The notes under the pieces are model-generated. The model was not told the DNA's origin. It did not search any database and saw nothing but the letters and a program-made list of their open reading frames with translations. The position numbers were made by a program, and so were the translations under genes. Below, piece after piece: positions 23,279 through 35,692 of a stretch of 64,000 nt of DNA. Source of the DNA: Saccopteryx bilineata (lineage: Eukaryota; Chordata; Mammalia; Chiroptera; Emballonuridae). The stretch lies in NCBI RefSeq assembly GCF_036850765.1, contig NC_089494.1, forward strand, positions 234,006,779 to 234,070,778, read 5' to 3'. Numbering within the stretch: position 1 is the stretch's first letter; every line of letters starts with the position of its first letter.

Positions 23279-23679
23279 TATATTACAGTATACGCCCTGG
23301 CCGGTTGGCTCAGCGTTAGAACATTTACCCAGCTTTTCAAAGTCCCGGGTTTGATTCCTGGTCAGGGCACACAGGAGAAGCACTCATCTGCTTTTTCACC
23401 CTTCTCTCTCTCCTTTCTCTCTATCTCTCTCTTCCCCTCCTGTAGCCAAGGCTCCACTGGAGCAAAGTTGGCCCAGGTGCTGAGGATGGCTCTATGGCCT
23501 CTGCCTCAGGTGCTAGAATGGCTCTGATTGCAGCAGAGCAATACCCCAGATGGGCAGAGCATCGCCCCCTCGTGGACAGGCCAAGTGGATCCCAGTGGGG
23601 TGCATGCAGGAATCTGTCTGTCTACCTCCCTCCACTTTTCACTTCGGGGGGGGAGGGAAATATATATATATATTACAGT
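23279..23679 (+). mobile_element. Bat tRNA-SINE with 11-bp target duplication
   Basis: TATATTACAGT occurs at 23279-23289 and 23669-23679. The body has CCCTGGCCGGTTGGCTCAGC, a near-consensus middle, and a G-rich end merging into TATA units. Confidence 0.9.
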
Positions 23680-24519
23680 GTAAAACCAGAGGTGTCTTGG
23701 AAACAAATAGTGAAGAGAATGACTGAATTATCTCAAATAATAACTCTAATACTGAGTTGCTTATTTTCAATGGGTTCAACTTTCCACTCCCCAAAGAATA
23801 GCTCCAATCCTGGGGTTGAAAGGGGATGAAACACTAAATGCATTCCCGTTGCAGAGAAATATCAGATTTCTGTCCCTAGTATTCCTGCCGTAATTGCAGA
23901 GTGCCTTGTTTCCATGTTGCTTTATTTCCTCTACAAACATAAATAAAAAAAGACATAATATTCCTAAAATGATTTACTGGTTTGTTTTTAGCAGCAACTA
24001 GTAAAATATGGGCTGCAAAGCATTTGGAAGATACAAAATTTGGGGTTAATGTATGATCATATACGCTGAAGATACCATGTTAATTTAAATAAGCTAATGA
24101 CACCAGTGCAGGTATAATTCATAAAGAAGACAAAGATCTAAGTTCTGCAACCAAAAAAGGATGCCATAAACATTGTGAGACTTCATTTATTATTAAAATA
24201 CGTAAAAATTAAATAGCCAGCATCCCAAGCTAAGAATGCCATGGTACTATAAATATGAATTGCAAATTAGTTATTTAGCTTATACAAGACTATCAGGAGA
24301 ATCAAGTTATAATTTATATTAAAGAATATCTCATTTTAATTTATCACCAGGATCTATGAGGACCAAATTCTCAAATCAACAAGAAACAAGGTATTTGTCA
24401 GTCCTTATATGTTTTGCTACCTCTCATCCTTCTGTTTTTAGCTTTTTACATTTGCTTCATTGAAACAACCCCCTCAATGCTATGTACTGACCCAATTCCT
24501 GAGCCAGTTCTGCCTATAT
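23680..24519. other. Intergenic stretch without recognised features
   Basis: No gene or repeat is recognised. Confidence 0.4.
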
Positions 24520-25478
24520 CAACATGAAGGAGGGGGAGGGGAAGGAGGTGGGGAAAGATGTAAAAAGGGACAAATATAAAGTGATGGAAAATGATTTGAC
24601 TTTGAGTGATGAGTATACAACGTAATCAACAGTTCAAATGCTATAGAAATGTTTGCCTGACTATTGTAAACAATGCTGCAATAAACATGGGGGTATGTAT
24701 CTTCTTTTGAATCAGTGATTTGGTATTCTTAGGATATATTCCTAAAAGTGGGATGGCTGGGTCAAAAGGCAGTTCCATTTTTTAATTTTTTGAGGAAGTG
24801 TCATACAATTTTCCACAGTGGCTGCACCAGTCTGCATTCCCACCAGCAGTGCAGGAGGGTGCCCTTTCCTCCACACTCTCATCTGGAAACAGCCCAAGTG
24901 TCCATCAGTGGATGAGTGGATTAAAAAGCTGTGGTACATATACACAATGGAATACTACATGGCCATGAAAAAAAAAGGAAATCTTACCTTTTGTGATATG
25001 GCATGGATGAACCTGGAGATTATTATGCTAAGTGAAATAAGCCAGACAGCGAGGAAAACAAAATCATATGATCTCACTTATATGTGAAATCTAATGAACA
25101 AAGTGAATTGAGAAATGGAATAGAGGCAGAGGCAGGGTCACAGGGAGCAGAGAGACAGCAGTCAGAGGGAAGGGGGATGAAGGGATAGGATCAAAGAAGG
25201 TGAAGGGGTTAGTAAAATTATATATACATAGCACATAGATACAGATAACAGGACAGCAAATCCCAGAGGGAAGGGGGTGGGATTTAAGAGGAAGGGAGCA
25301 ATGGGAGTGTAATGGGAGATATGGGGTGGTGGTGAGGGTGTTACCAGTATATTGAGTGGGACACTTGAATCCATGTTAACACAATAAGTTAAAATTAATA
25401 AAAATAAAAAAAGATAAATGTTTGCCTGAAACCTATGTACTCTTATTAATCAATGTCACCTTGTTAAAGCTCATTTTC
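24520..25478 (+). mobile_element. Old L1 3' end, split by a nested L1
   Basis: The left part, 24520-24646, is a G-rich L1 3' UTR followed by a GATTTGACTTTGAGTGATGAGT block. The right part, 25430-25478, resumes with CTATGTACTCTTATTAATC and ends ATGTCACCTTGTTAAA. These blocks correspond to the 3' end of the young L1s at 10590-10680 and 38290-38370. The nested L1 (24661-25415) splits it. Confidence 0.75.
24647..25429 (+). mobile_element. L1 with 5' inversion (twin priming), 14-bp target duplication
   Basis: AAATGTTTGCCTGA flanks it at 24647-24660 and 25416-25429. The first part, 24661 to about 24884, is L1 ORF2 in antisense (for example CAGTGGCTGCACCAGTCTGC is the reverse of an L1 ORF2 block). 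From about 24885 the copy is sense, with GGAAACAGCCCAAGTGTCC onwards, a 3' UTR and an A-rich tail. Antisense upstream plus sense downstream within one target duplication is the classic twin-primed structure. Both halves are 5'-truncated. Confidence 0.93.
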
Positions 25479-25483
25479 TAAAT

Positions 25484-25488
<5 letters not shown>

Positions 25489-25522
<34 letters not shown>
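25489..25522. repeat. (TA)n microsatellite
   Basis: A pure TA run directly follows the old L1 end, so it probably grew from an L1 A-rich tail. Confidence 0.95.
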
Positions 25523-25523
<1 letters not shown>

Positions 25524-26561
25524 CAGTGCTACCATAAGGGGGCCTATTACTTCATCAGGTTCTCCCTTTATAGTCTGTTGATGTCATGTTTAACATCCTA
25601 CACAGTCCCTTCTTTGATAGAGACTCTACTTTAGAAAATTCATTTTTATTGAACATGTAGTCTATGTCAAAGTTTGTCCCTTAATTTATTTAGCTCCAAA
25701 TATTTTTAAATGAATTAATTATATACCTTTTAGTTCATGATACCTAATCATCACTTGTCACTATAAGACTTTATTTTACTTTTTCCAACCCTCAGCTTCT
25801 CCTTTCTCAAAATCTTCGACAATTGTTAAGGGGAAATGGCTGTTTCTACGCAAGTAAGGAGGAGGAGTAAATGAAATGCATAAGTCTTTCTGAGGCATCC
25901 TTTTATACTCTTATGCATTGTGGCGACAATAGAAACTACAACTCAGACAGGATTCTTAATAGTAAGACCCTTAGGGAATGAAGTTTGAGGTTACCATACA
26001 AGTCAAGAAACTATAGTCATCCAAGGTACTTTCTGAGTCTGAAAGATGTATGAAATTGGTGGTGGAAAATGGGAACTATCAATACCAGCTACAACCACAT
26101 GATCAGTTGCAGTGAGCAGAACCAGCAGTCACAGCTATTTCTTCCTTATTTGTGTCTGTGCGTGTATATGTTTACATGTGTCTGTGAATAAAAAGCATAT
26201 ATATAGATAAAAGCATTTATATATTTGAGTGTATGCCAATGTTATCTTTTTATTTTTTCACTCTTATTCTTTTATCAGTCAAAAGATATGTTGATATGTT
26301 AATAGAGGTTAACATTATATTTCAGTACTTAGATTATATCAAAGTTAGAAAACATCAAAGGAGAAGTATCACTCAGAAAAATGAACATCAGCTCAGAGTG
26401 AATATAGTAAGAACTTGTGTATCTTTTATGGGTGTGAGCTAGTGTGTTTTGGGCTTTATGACTGACAGTTGCATCTTTTAGAGTGAAATGTATTATTTCT
26501 CTGTAAGTTAAATATGGCTAAAATGGTGTGCATGACCACCAAGTTGACAAGGTATAGATTG
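25523..26561. other. Intergenic stretch without recognised features
   Basis: AT-rich, with a TG/TA-rich region near 26150-26230. No gene is recognised. Confidence 0.4.
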
Positions 26562-26569
26562 TGGTAGAG

Positions 26570-27074
26570 CAGGGGTCCCCAAAATACGGCCCATGGGCCG
26601 CATGCGGACCTTGAGGCCATTTATCCGGCCCCTGCCGCACTTCTGGAAGGGGCACGTCTTTCATTGGTGGTCAGTGAGAGGAGTACAGGATGCAGATGCA
26701 AAGCGCGGTGGCGCTCACATACAGTACTATTTCCGGTGACGCATCACGACTCTGGAAGCTTATCAAATCACTTGTTACAGCTAGCAGTGACAAATATGGA
26801 ACCGGACATTGACCATCTCATTAGCCAAAAGTAGGCCCATAGTTCCCGTTGAAATACTGGTCAGTTTGTTGATTTAAATTTACTTGTTCTTTATTTTAAA
26901 TATTGTATTTGTTCCTGTTTTGTTTTTTTACTTTAAAATAAGATATGTGCAGTGCGTATAGGGATTTGTTCATTTTTTTTTCATTTGTTCAGGTTTTTTT
27001 TTTTATAGTCCAGCCCTCCAATGGTCTGAGGAACAGTGAACTGGCCCCCTGTGTAAAAAGTTTGGGGACTCCTG
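26570..27074 (+). mobile_element. hAT-type non-autonomous DNA transposon (about 505 bp)
   Basis: The left end CAGGGGTCCCCAAA pairs with the right end, whose reverse complement reads CAGGAGTCCCCAAA (one mismatch in 14). The flanks GGTAGAGC and GGTAAAGT are a diverged 8-bp duplication if the terminal C is counted with the flank. Inside, 26796-26831 reads as the short peptide MEPDIDHLISQK before a stop. This may be a relic of coding sequence, but it is too short to judge. Confidence 0.8.
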
Positions 27075-27082
27075 GGTAAAGT

Positions 27083-27943
27083 CTTCTCTGTGACTTGGTT
27101 ATACTGGAAACTAAACCTTCAAGAACGCCCTTTTCTGTGTGTCTTTAAATTAAAATTGATGAAAAGAGAAACTCGTTGGAGATTTGGAATGCATAAATGG
27201 TAGCAGGAGCCAAAACTCTGAGAAGATACATGTCAAGTTCAGATATGATCACTAACAGATTCAGAGATGTGTGATGAATTCCATTTGTGGTGGACTCTTC
27301 TCTGGGACTTGGTTATACTGCAAAGGAAACCTTCAAGAACCGCTTTTCCTGTATGTCTTTAGTAAAAAATTGTCATTACAATGGGGTATGGGGCCTAATA
27401 AAATAGAGATGCTACAATCTACATCAATGGATTTCCCCGCTTCCTCCCTAACTTCACCTCTTATTAGTTTTCCTTCTGTTTTTTCTCCTCCAACCACAGT
27501 AATCTCTTTGTTCTGTTACCTTGTTTTCCTTTTTTCTTCCCTCATCTTAGAAAAATCTTTACCAATGTAAGTGAATAATCAGTCCCTTATCATTTTTACA
27601 TCACTCTAGGACCTAATGAAGTGAAGTATTTCCTGGCATATTATGGAAAACAGAACCCTGTCCTACTCTGTACCCTCCCCCCCCTTTTTTTTTTTTGACT
27701 CCTTAAATTTATTACCTTTTCATGTACTGTATATTTCACTTGCTTGTTCATGTTCTGTCTGTCTTCATTCATTAGAAATAATTTCTGTTAATGCAACAGC
27801 ATCCATCACCTAGGAATATGTTAGAGAGGCAAAGACATGGGTACTATCCCAGAACTGCTAAGTCAGAAACTGCAGATGAAGCCAGACGATCTAAAGTCAA
27901 GATCCCTTCAGGTGACTGATATAATTTGGAGTATGACCTAGAT
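27083..27943. other. Intergenic stretch without recognised features
   Basis: A C-run and T-run occur near 27676-27700. The sequence at 27275-27340 (TGGTGGACTCTTCTCTGGGACTTGG, TTCAAGAAC) echoes 27080-27130 (GTCTTCTCTGTGACTTGG, TTCAAGAAC), which may be a short direct duplication. Confidence 0.4.
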
Positions 27944-28190
27944 CAGCAATTTTCAACCTTTTTCATCTCATGGCACACATAAACTACTAAACTTCTGTGG
28001 CACACCAACAAATACATTTTTTGCCGAACTGACAAAATAGGTATCATTTTGATTCACTCTGACCGGATGGCTACTGTGTTGGCTGTTATCAGTGAGTTTT
28101 TTGTTTGACAATCTGGAAAAGAGTGTCCCTAACTAAATAGTCAAGTACTGCATGTTTTTAAAATTCTTGTGGCACTCTGGACAATTGCTG
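27944..28190 (+). mobile_element. Old hAT-type MITE (247 bp)
   Basis: The ends CAGCAATTTTCA and, reverse-complemented from the right, CAGCAATTGTCC form an inverted repeat. TGGCACAC near the left end and GTGGCACTC near the right are the inner part of the pair. The flanks ACCTAGAT and AATTAGAG share only a weak 8-bp duplication. It is older than the copies at 42755 and 60308. Confidence 0.65.
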
Positions 28191-29654
28191 AATTAGAGTA
28201 TACTATTCCCTCTCATTCTATACCCATAGGCAACCTATCTAACCTAATTCCCATCCTCTTGTGTTTCATTAACTTGTGTGTCCTGCTGTTTGATGGAAGC
28301 AGTCACTGTGTAAGTATTAATGTATTTCTTTGATTAACATTAGTTCTGTTCTGAAATAAATTAAGAAAGTTCCTGTAGTCTATTTATTACTTAGAATAAA
28401 TTCTGAAACTGGCTCTTGTTCACATCTTTAACTACATGGTTGCTATGACAGAAGCTGCCCCCTTTTTCCCCCGTTTCCCTGGTAGTTTAGTATCTTGTTC
28501 TTTATTGACTAGATACTTAATTGTTTCGTGTTTTAGAAACTTTGCTTGGATGGTTATGTAGTTTTTGCATTCTCTTGATTTGCACTTTTCTGTAACTATA
28601 TGTTGATGAACATAATATGATAATTAGTCATATATTTACGAAGTTTAATACTGTCTAAAACCACAGGTATTGAAAGTAAAAGTATAAATAAAAAATTTTA
28701 GTATAGCACTGTGAAATTCAAAAATTGCTCTTATAATATGGGTATTTTTCACTTAAAATGTATTTCTTAAAGTAAGAAAGCACTGGGATACCAGCATAAT
28801 ATTTGCCATGTAGTGATTAAACACATTGTTCTAACCTTTCCCTCTTGTTTCGTAGAGGGAAATTTAACAGTGTGATGGAAGATGTATAATGGTGTTTTTG
28901 CTGTTGCACAATAAGGGATCCATTTCAAGATTTAGACCAAGCAGAAAATGGCTCATTTCTTCAAAAAGATTTAAAATGCCTCTCCTATCACCCAGTAGCA
29001 GAGGCTGCCGATTACAGCAGGAAACACACACACACACACACCACATCTCTCAGGTAGAGAAAATAATAATTTCACTATCACACAGCTATTTCCTTTCAAA
29101 TGTAAGGCAAGCAGCTAGTTTTAGGCAGAAGATATTAAAAAAAATAGGTCTTCCATAAACAATCAAAAAATCAAGGTATAAAAACTCAGTACTTACAGAA
29201 CTCAGACAATGATAAAGGACCTGCTATGGTTACTAATGAGCTTCTTGAAGCAAGAAATGTATCTCCCCATGTAGATAATCTTAGAATGGAATTATGGCAA
29301 ATGATTTAGAATAGGATTCTGGCTCTCTACCTAAAAAGATCTAGTCCTGCTGTTCAGGGGTCCTCACCAGAACTTAAGAAAAAAGCATAACCTTACAATT
29401 TTATAACAGAAAGTTTGGTACATTCTTCTATTTGTTCTATATTATATTTATATAAAATGAAATCTACACAAATTTTTGACCCTTTAAAATATTTTTATTG
29501 TAAAATCTTGCATTTATTCAAGAATGTGCATTAATTTATTTGACCAGCTTAACAAATATTTAGTAAAGAAAGACCCATGTAACTGATACTCAGGTAAAGA
29601 AATTAAGTATTGCAAGTTCTTCATCCCAATCCATGTATCTTATTTCTTTTTAAA
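28191..29654. other. Intergenic stretch without recognised genes
   Basis: Contains a CA microsatellite (29025-29041). The remainder is AT-rich and unassigned. Confidence 0.4.
29025..29041. repeat. (CA)n microsatellite
   Basis: A short uninterrupted ACACAC run. Confidence 0.9.
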
Positions 29655-29895
29655 TTAATTAATTCACTTTTAATTTATTGGGATGATATGGTTTGCCAAA
29701 CCATACAGGTTTTAAGTGTACAACTCAATATCACACCATCTGCACACTGTTTCATGCACCTTCCACCCTAAGTAAAGTCTCTTCCAGCCTCTCTTTCCCC
29801 CTTTGCCCTGATCCCCCTACCTTCACCCCTTTCCCGCTATTACACCCTGTCATCCATATTTATGTGTTACGTATATATGTTTTAGGCTAATCTTT
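29655..29895 (-). mobile_element. L1 3' end fragment, antisense
   Basis: The pattern TTTTAATTTATTGGGATGATATG, then a pyrimidine-rich CCCTTTGCCCTGATCCCCC stretch, then TCCATATTTATGTGTTACGTATA matches the antisense L1 3' UTR type seen at 2908. Confidence 0.6.
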
Positions 29896-31742
29896 ACACA
29901 ATTCTTTATTAGGAAAAAATGTGAGTCACTCTTAGCACATTATTTTGTAGTAACCTTAATTTTCCAAGAGATATATCTTAGCCAAGTGTTATTATAAATA
30001 ATTATGTGATCATGGTGGAATCTATTTTTTTTATTAATGGTTTAATACCTAGAGAGAAGAAACACTCAATAATTCTATTCTACCTAACAATTCTCTTAAT
30101 AATGAATATTTCTATTTATTTTTTCAAGAATTTTATTTTTATTCAGAAAATACAAATTTGTTCCTCCTTCCTTCTGTAAACTAAGCTAGATCAGGAAGAA
30201 CACATATAAAGAGATAGTCTTTGCTCTTAAAACATGTTTTGCATTCTAGTAGGGAAAATATTAAAAAATACTATAAATGATAAGGAAGATATAAAGGATT
30301 AAGTTTATTATGGATAAAGATATGTCTGAGATGGGTCTTTATATAGTTGAAGTGAGAAGGGTCTAAATTTGAAAGTCTAATGATGGAAAGAATTCTCGTA
30401 AAGAAAAAAATGTATCTATAATCAAAAATAGATTAAGGATTCAGTTATATGAGAGAAGAAAAAAGAATGTTTAAAAATATTCTTTTAACAAAGTCATATA
30501 CAATATTAAGAGATAGTATGTTTGACATGTGAGAGGATTGCAATAATACTATAAGAATTCCAGTATTCTCTGTATAGTAGGCAGTTAGACAGTCAAGCAG
30601 GGCGAGGCAGTTAGACTATAGGCCAGGCACAGAAGGTCACCAGGGTGAAAAGCCCAGGTGGCTAGCAATGAGCAAAACTGAGAAGACAAGGATCCCACCC
30701 CCATGGTCACCTTTCTTCCCTTAGCTGGTCATGTAGGTTAAACCCCTTAGCAGGAGGGTAAACAATGGTGCCAAAAGATACACAGTTGGAGAATGTGTAT
30801 CTTTTGTCAACTGTACCAAAAAATGGTTTTATGCTTTTTGCAGATGTGGGGATGAATTGCAACACCACTATGTATCTTATACCTTTGGTCACATTAAATT
30901 ACCTACAGAGTGGTTTCTAATATACAGAAGGAGAGTTTATTCCCATGTTCCGGAAAACAGTTCTAGGGGACCATGGTCTCTAAGAAGACTGATAGTATAC
31001 ATATTTATACCACAGAAGCCCCACACCACCTAGGCTCCATGGGAATCCTCCCTTGCACCTGACTATAAAAGTGATTTACACCTTTTTAGCCCTGCTGAAT
31101 ATATATGTTTAATTATATTTTTAATGCCAGTCATGGTAATCTCTTTAAATATAGAAATAAATAGATTAGTTTGTACTAAGGCAAAAGCTTTAAATGTAAC
31201 TTCTCAAGCCATTAGTGCCATTTTCAATAGGTAAGACAAGTTAGAGAAGTGATATTAGAGAATTGCTCAGCTGTAGACTACCTCCTTCTAAGACACAGTC
31301 GTGGATGTGAAGAATTTAAAGGTTCTGCTACTTCAACCTGACTGATAATTCATAGCTCATGAGCATAAAGTAAAACAAGTAAATGAAGTAGTTTCCAAGA
31401 TAAAACAAAGAGAGGGATTCTTCGGTATTGACTAACCTCTTGGTTTTCTACTATTACTGGTCTTAAAGAGGCATTTATTGTTTTCATTCTTTCTTATATT
31501 TTTCAAAATCATAGCTTGCTGTTGCATACAGTGTGCCCCTTATGCAGATCTGCTGCTGTAAAGTGCATTCCTAAAGACTTTTTAATGCTTAGATAAATGA
31601 CCTACAGCAAAATTATTACTTCCATATAAAACTAATCTTATAGAAATAAGAGATTTAAAACTAATACTAGGGAATGACAGGGGAACTCTTAAGTTTAAAA
31701 TTTTAGCTTTAACTATATTTAATAAGCTTCATGATTAATGCT
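29896..31742. other. Intergenic stretch without recognised genes
   Basis: AT-rich to 30540. 30590-31080 is more GC-rich and of higher complexity, with an imperfect inverted CACAGTTGGAGAATGTGTATC region. I could not name it; an LTR relic or unique sequence is possible. Confidence 0.4.
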
Positions 31743-32138
31743 TTAAATTTTAATCTTTCTTTTTTCTTTTTTATTCAGTGAGAGGAAGAAAGGCAGAAAC
31801 AGATTCCTTCATGCACCCGGACCGGGATCCACCCAGCAAACCCACTAGGAGACAATGCTCTGCCCATCTGGGGCTTTGCTCCATTGCTTGGCAACTGAAC
31901 TCTTAGCGCCTGAGGTAGAGGCCATGGAGCCATTCTCAATGCCTGAAGCCAGCTCACTCCAATTGAGCCAAGGCTGTAAGAGGGGAAAGAAGAGAGAGAA
32001 GTGAGAGGGTGGAAGGGTGGAGAAGAAGACGGGTGCCTCTCCTGTGTGCCCTGACCAGAAATTGAACCTGGGATATCCACACTCCAGGCCAATGCTCTAA
32101 CACTGACCCAACCAGCCAGGACCTTAAATTTTAATCTT
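31743..32138 (-). mobile_element. Bat tRNA-SINE, antisense, 15-bp target duplication
   Basis: TTAAATTTTAATCTT occurs at 31743-31757 and 32124-32138. The body is moderately diverged from the consensus. Confidence 0.9.
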
Positions 32139-32799
32139 AATTGATGGGCTTAAGGATTCATGCATACAAAAATATTGTTGTTCCAGGCAATTAATGATTT
32201 ATTTGACAGGAAGACTGCAATCAATTGAAGTGGTGTTTGTGAGATGCCCAACCAGACCCTGACTCCTAAAATGCTTAGGAACAATAATACTTTCACCCTG
32301 AATTCTGACACCAGAAGCAATTAATCTTTTTTTCCTTGTAAATTATAAACCCCTTACTTACCCATTTCTCCTCTTTATAAAAAGGCTGGTTTGAGATGAA
32401 ATGTTAAGATGGTTTTTAGGGTACATAATCCATCATCTTATCAGATCTCCAGTCATCTAAATAAAGCACCCATAAACATCCAATCCTTGTCTCCACTAAT
32501 TTGGCTTTGTAGTAACAGACAGAACAAATGCCAACTTTCTGGTTTAATCTTGAGCATAAGTGAATATAAAATGGCAGGGATGACCTGAGTAGAGAGAAAT
32601 AGATCATACAAGCCCTCATAGGACAGGTAAGAGTTCAGTTGCTACATAAAAACAGAACCCAATAAGGAGTTTTAGACAAGGAAATTAATGACTCTCTTTA
32701 CATTTTCAGCAGATACTTTAGAATGATTGTAAAAAAACACATGGGAAATAAATTTAAATCTCAGTAAAATTTAAATTTCACTTACTAATATACACTTGT
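32139..32799. other. Intergenic stretch without recognised genes
   Basis: Unassigned sequence. Confidence 0.4.
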
Positions 32800-33215
32800 T
32801 TCATTCATGTCTTTTCATCAACTTGATAGCTTGTTTCTTTTTAACACTGGATAATATTCTATTGTCTGGATGCATCACACTTTTTTTATTCACTCATCTA
32901 CTGAAGTACATCTTGGTTGCTTTTAGTTTTAGTCATTATAAATAAATCTGCTATGAATATCTGAATGCAGGTTTTGTGTGGATGTTAACTTTCCAACTCT
33001 TTTGGGTAAAGACCAAGCATCTGAATCACATGACAATATTATGTGTAATCTTATGGAATTGCCAAACTGTTTTTCAGTGGCTGAATCATTTTACATTCCC
33101 ACCAGCAATGAATGAGAGTTTATGTTGCTCCAGGTCCTCACCAGCATTTGGTGGTGTTAGTGTTCCAGTTTCTGGACAACTTACTAGGTGTGTAGTGGCA
33201 TAATTTTCTATCCCT
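32800..33215 (-). mobile_element. Old L1 ORF2 3' fragment, antisense
   Basis: Antisense L1 landmarks run in order. They are AATATTCTATTGTCTGGATG, CATCTACTGAAG, CATTCCCACCAGCAATGAATGAG and TCCTCACCAGCATTTGGTG. It is decayed, with no open frame. Confidence 0.8.
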
Positions 33216-33500
33216 GTTTAAAAATGTCAGAGGACAAACAGAAAAGTTTGTGGGGAAAGAGAAAAGTCAACTTTACAGAGCAATTTGAACATGTTCAACT
33301 GTTTTAGATATTGCACTAGTACACACATTTTCTCATCATATCTCATGGTTCAGTTTTACCCATAAGTAGAACCCATTTGATGACAAGTTTACTAAATTTC
33401 TTATATTATAATCAATAAACTATCTAAACTAGTAATTATAAACTTTAAGGTTCTCATTACTGTTGTAAGAAAATATAAATTTTCTTTGGGTCAGGGGTGG
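33216..33500. other. Unassigned intergenic sequence
   Basis: No gene or repeat is recognised. Confidence 0.4.
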
Positions 33501-33740
33501 CAATTGGCATTCTTAAAAATTTTTTTTTTTTTTTTTTTTTTAGATTTTATTTATTCATTTTTATTGGAAAGAGAGAGAGAGAAGGAGAGATAGAGAGAGA
33601 AGAGGGGAGGAGCAGGAAGCATCAACTCCCATATGTGCCTTGACTAGGCAAGCCCAGGGTTTTGAACCGGCGACCTCAGCATTTCCATGTCGATGCTTTA
33701 TCCACTGCGCCACCACAGGTCAGGCACAATTGGCATTCTT
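33501..33740 (-). mobile_element. Second-type bat SINE, antisense, 14-bp target duplication
   Basis: CAATTGGCATTCTT occurs at 33501-33514 and 33727-33740. The minus-strand copy has GCCTGACCTGTGGTGGCGC and CGGTTC at the B box, and its poly(A) tail reads as about 24 T at 33518-33541. Confidence 0.92.
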
Positions 33741-35291
33741 TACTTTAGAAAGTGTTTATTTGCAAAAACCTAGAAAATCAAACTAAAGTTAGTATATTAA
33801 ATTTAAAGTTTTTTTGTTATTGTTTAATTTTAATTGAAGTAAGTATGTGACCATGCTCTCCCAGTGACATGAAATAATATCCTCTACACATTCTCTAAAA
33901 ATAGATACCACTAACATATAATAGAATTTTTCTTAACCTTTACTGCTTTGATTTTCTACAACAATCTGGTAATGTGCTTCAAAAAAGCAAAACAAAACAA
34001 CTAATGGAATAGTCCTGTAAAACAACAATTATTCTGTAGTTAAAACAATGAAGGTGATAAGGTTTTTAAGTATTCTGAATGAATGAGTAAATGTATTACA
34101 TTCCCTTAATACAAAGGCAGAATTGTTCCTGAGGATACATAATGGTTATGTTTTTTTATAATACTCATGAAAATTTACAAGAAGTTACCCATATACTATT
34201 AATTTACCTTAAAGTTGAATGGGGCATATGGTATTTCCCCTTACTGAGAATTCCTTCAATCTTTTCAATCTTTTATAAGACATGTATATATTTATTTATA
34301 TTACAGTTTTATTTTACTATATAATTAATTGTTACTTGTGATATTAGCATATTTTTATTTAATATTTTTAACCAGATAAACCATGTTTATTATAGCTTTT
34401 CTTGCCAAATTGTGATATAGTTAACAATCATTAAAATGCATATATTTCTGCTCTTCCTCTTTTAAACTCTCTCAGATTTAATATAGAATATAAATGTGTC
34501 TTATTTATATTTTCTCCCAATTTTATTTCAGTATTGAAACATAGCATTGCTTAGTTGCTGCTTGTTGATTTTGAAAATGATTATACAGTACTGTGGTTAA
34601 AAGATATTTTATTTGTATTAATTTAGGTAATAGCAGTTGATATAAAAAAATAAACACCAGTCTTTCAGTGATTTAACAAACTGGAAATCTGTTTTCTTTG
34701 ATGTAAGCATACAATACAGATGGCCCGGTTGGTTGTGAGCATAGTTCATTTAGGTGGTAATTCAAGGCCCACCTCATTTCCATCCTGTGGCTCCTCATTC
34801 TTTAGCCTTTTACAGTTGGGGACAAGAGTCTTCAGACAATTAAGCCCTAATGTCCTAAAGTAATCATTTTATATAATGAATTAACTTCTCTCCTAGGCAT
34901 CTACCATGATCATAGTTTTGTGGATCCCTGAAAGATCCTTGGAATGTCAATCAATCATTTTCTGTATTCTGTGGTTTAGACCAAAGCCCCAGTTGAGAAA
35001 GAATCTCTCAGCATCGTCAGCATTCAGGCTGCAGAAGGAGCAAAAGAGAGAGGAGAAGGCACCCATCATTCTTCCCAGGCTCAGACCAGCGAAACATAGA
35101 ACTTGTACAGATTTTATTGGCAACAGCCTGTCACCTAAACACAGAGGAGTGTTAGAAGAAACAGACCCTGTTGAACAGCTTTTGTCCAGTGGTGGCTCTA
35201 CACTGTGAAAAAAAGAGCAGGAATTTGGATGCAAAGCTCACTGCCTCTACTTCATTGTTTTGTATACTATCTTAAGACCCAGAACAACACA
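33741..35291. other. Intergenic stretch without recognised genes
   Basis: AT-rich to 34890. 34900-35210 is of higher complexity, with a 100-codon open frame and a similarly long one opposite it. Neither contains a recognisable motif. Confidence 0.4.
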
Positions 35292-35692
35292 GATATCTAC
35301 TCTTTTTTTTTTTTTTTGTATTTTTCTGAAGCTGGAAACGGGGAGAGACAGTCAGACAGACTCCCGCATGCGCCCGACCGGGATCCACCCGGCACGCGCA
35401 CCAGGGGGCGATGCTCTGCCCCTCCGGGGGGTCGCTCTGCGCGACCAGAGCCACTCTAGCGCCTGGGGCAGAGGCCAAGGAGCCATCCCCAGCACCCAAG
35501 CCATCTTTGCTCCAATGGAGCCTTGGCTGCGGGAGGGGAAGAGAGAGACAGAGAGGAAGGAGGGGGTGGGGCGTGGAGAAGCAAATGAGCGCTTCTCCTA
35601 TGTGCCCTGGCCGGGAATCGAACCCGGATCCCCCGCACGCCAGGCTGACGCTCTACCGCTGAGCCAACCGGCCAGGACGATATCTACTCTTT
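35292..35692 (-). mobile_element. Near-consensus bat tRNA-SINE, antisense, 14-bp target duplication
   Basis: GATATCTACTCTTT occurs at 35292-35305 and 35679-35692. The minus-strand copy has a CTGGCCGGTTGGCTCAGCGG head and a GGTTCGATTCC B box. It appears among the least diverged copies in the window. Confidence 0.95.

Noticed and set aside
27660..27710. Processed pseudogene tail (C/T runs)
   Set aside because: The CCCCCCC and T-run occur without an upstream coding match.
34906..35208. 100-codon open frame with a near-full antisense frame
   Set aside because: No motif, no start context, and both strands open. I treat this as chance.
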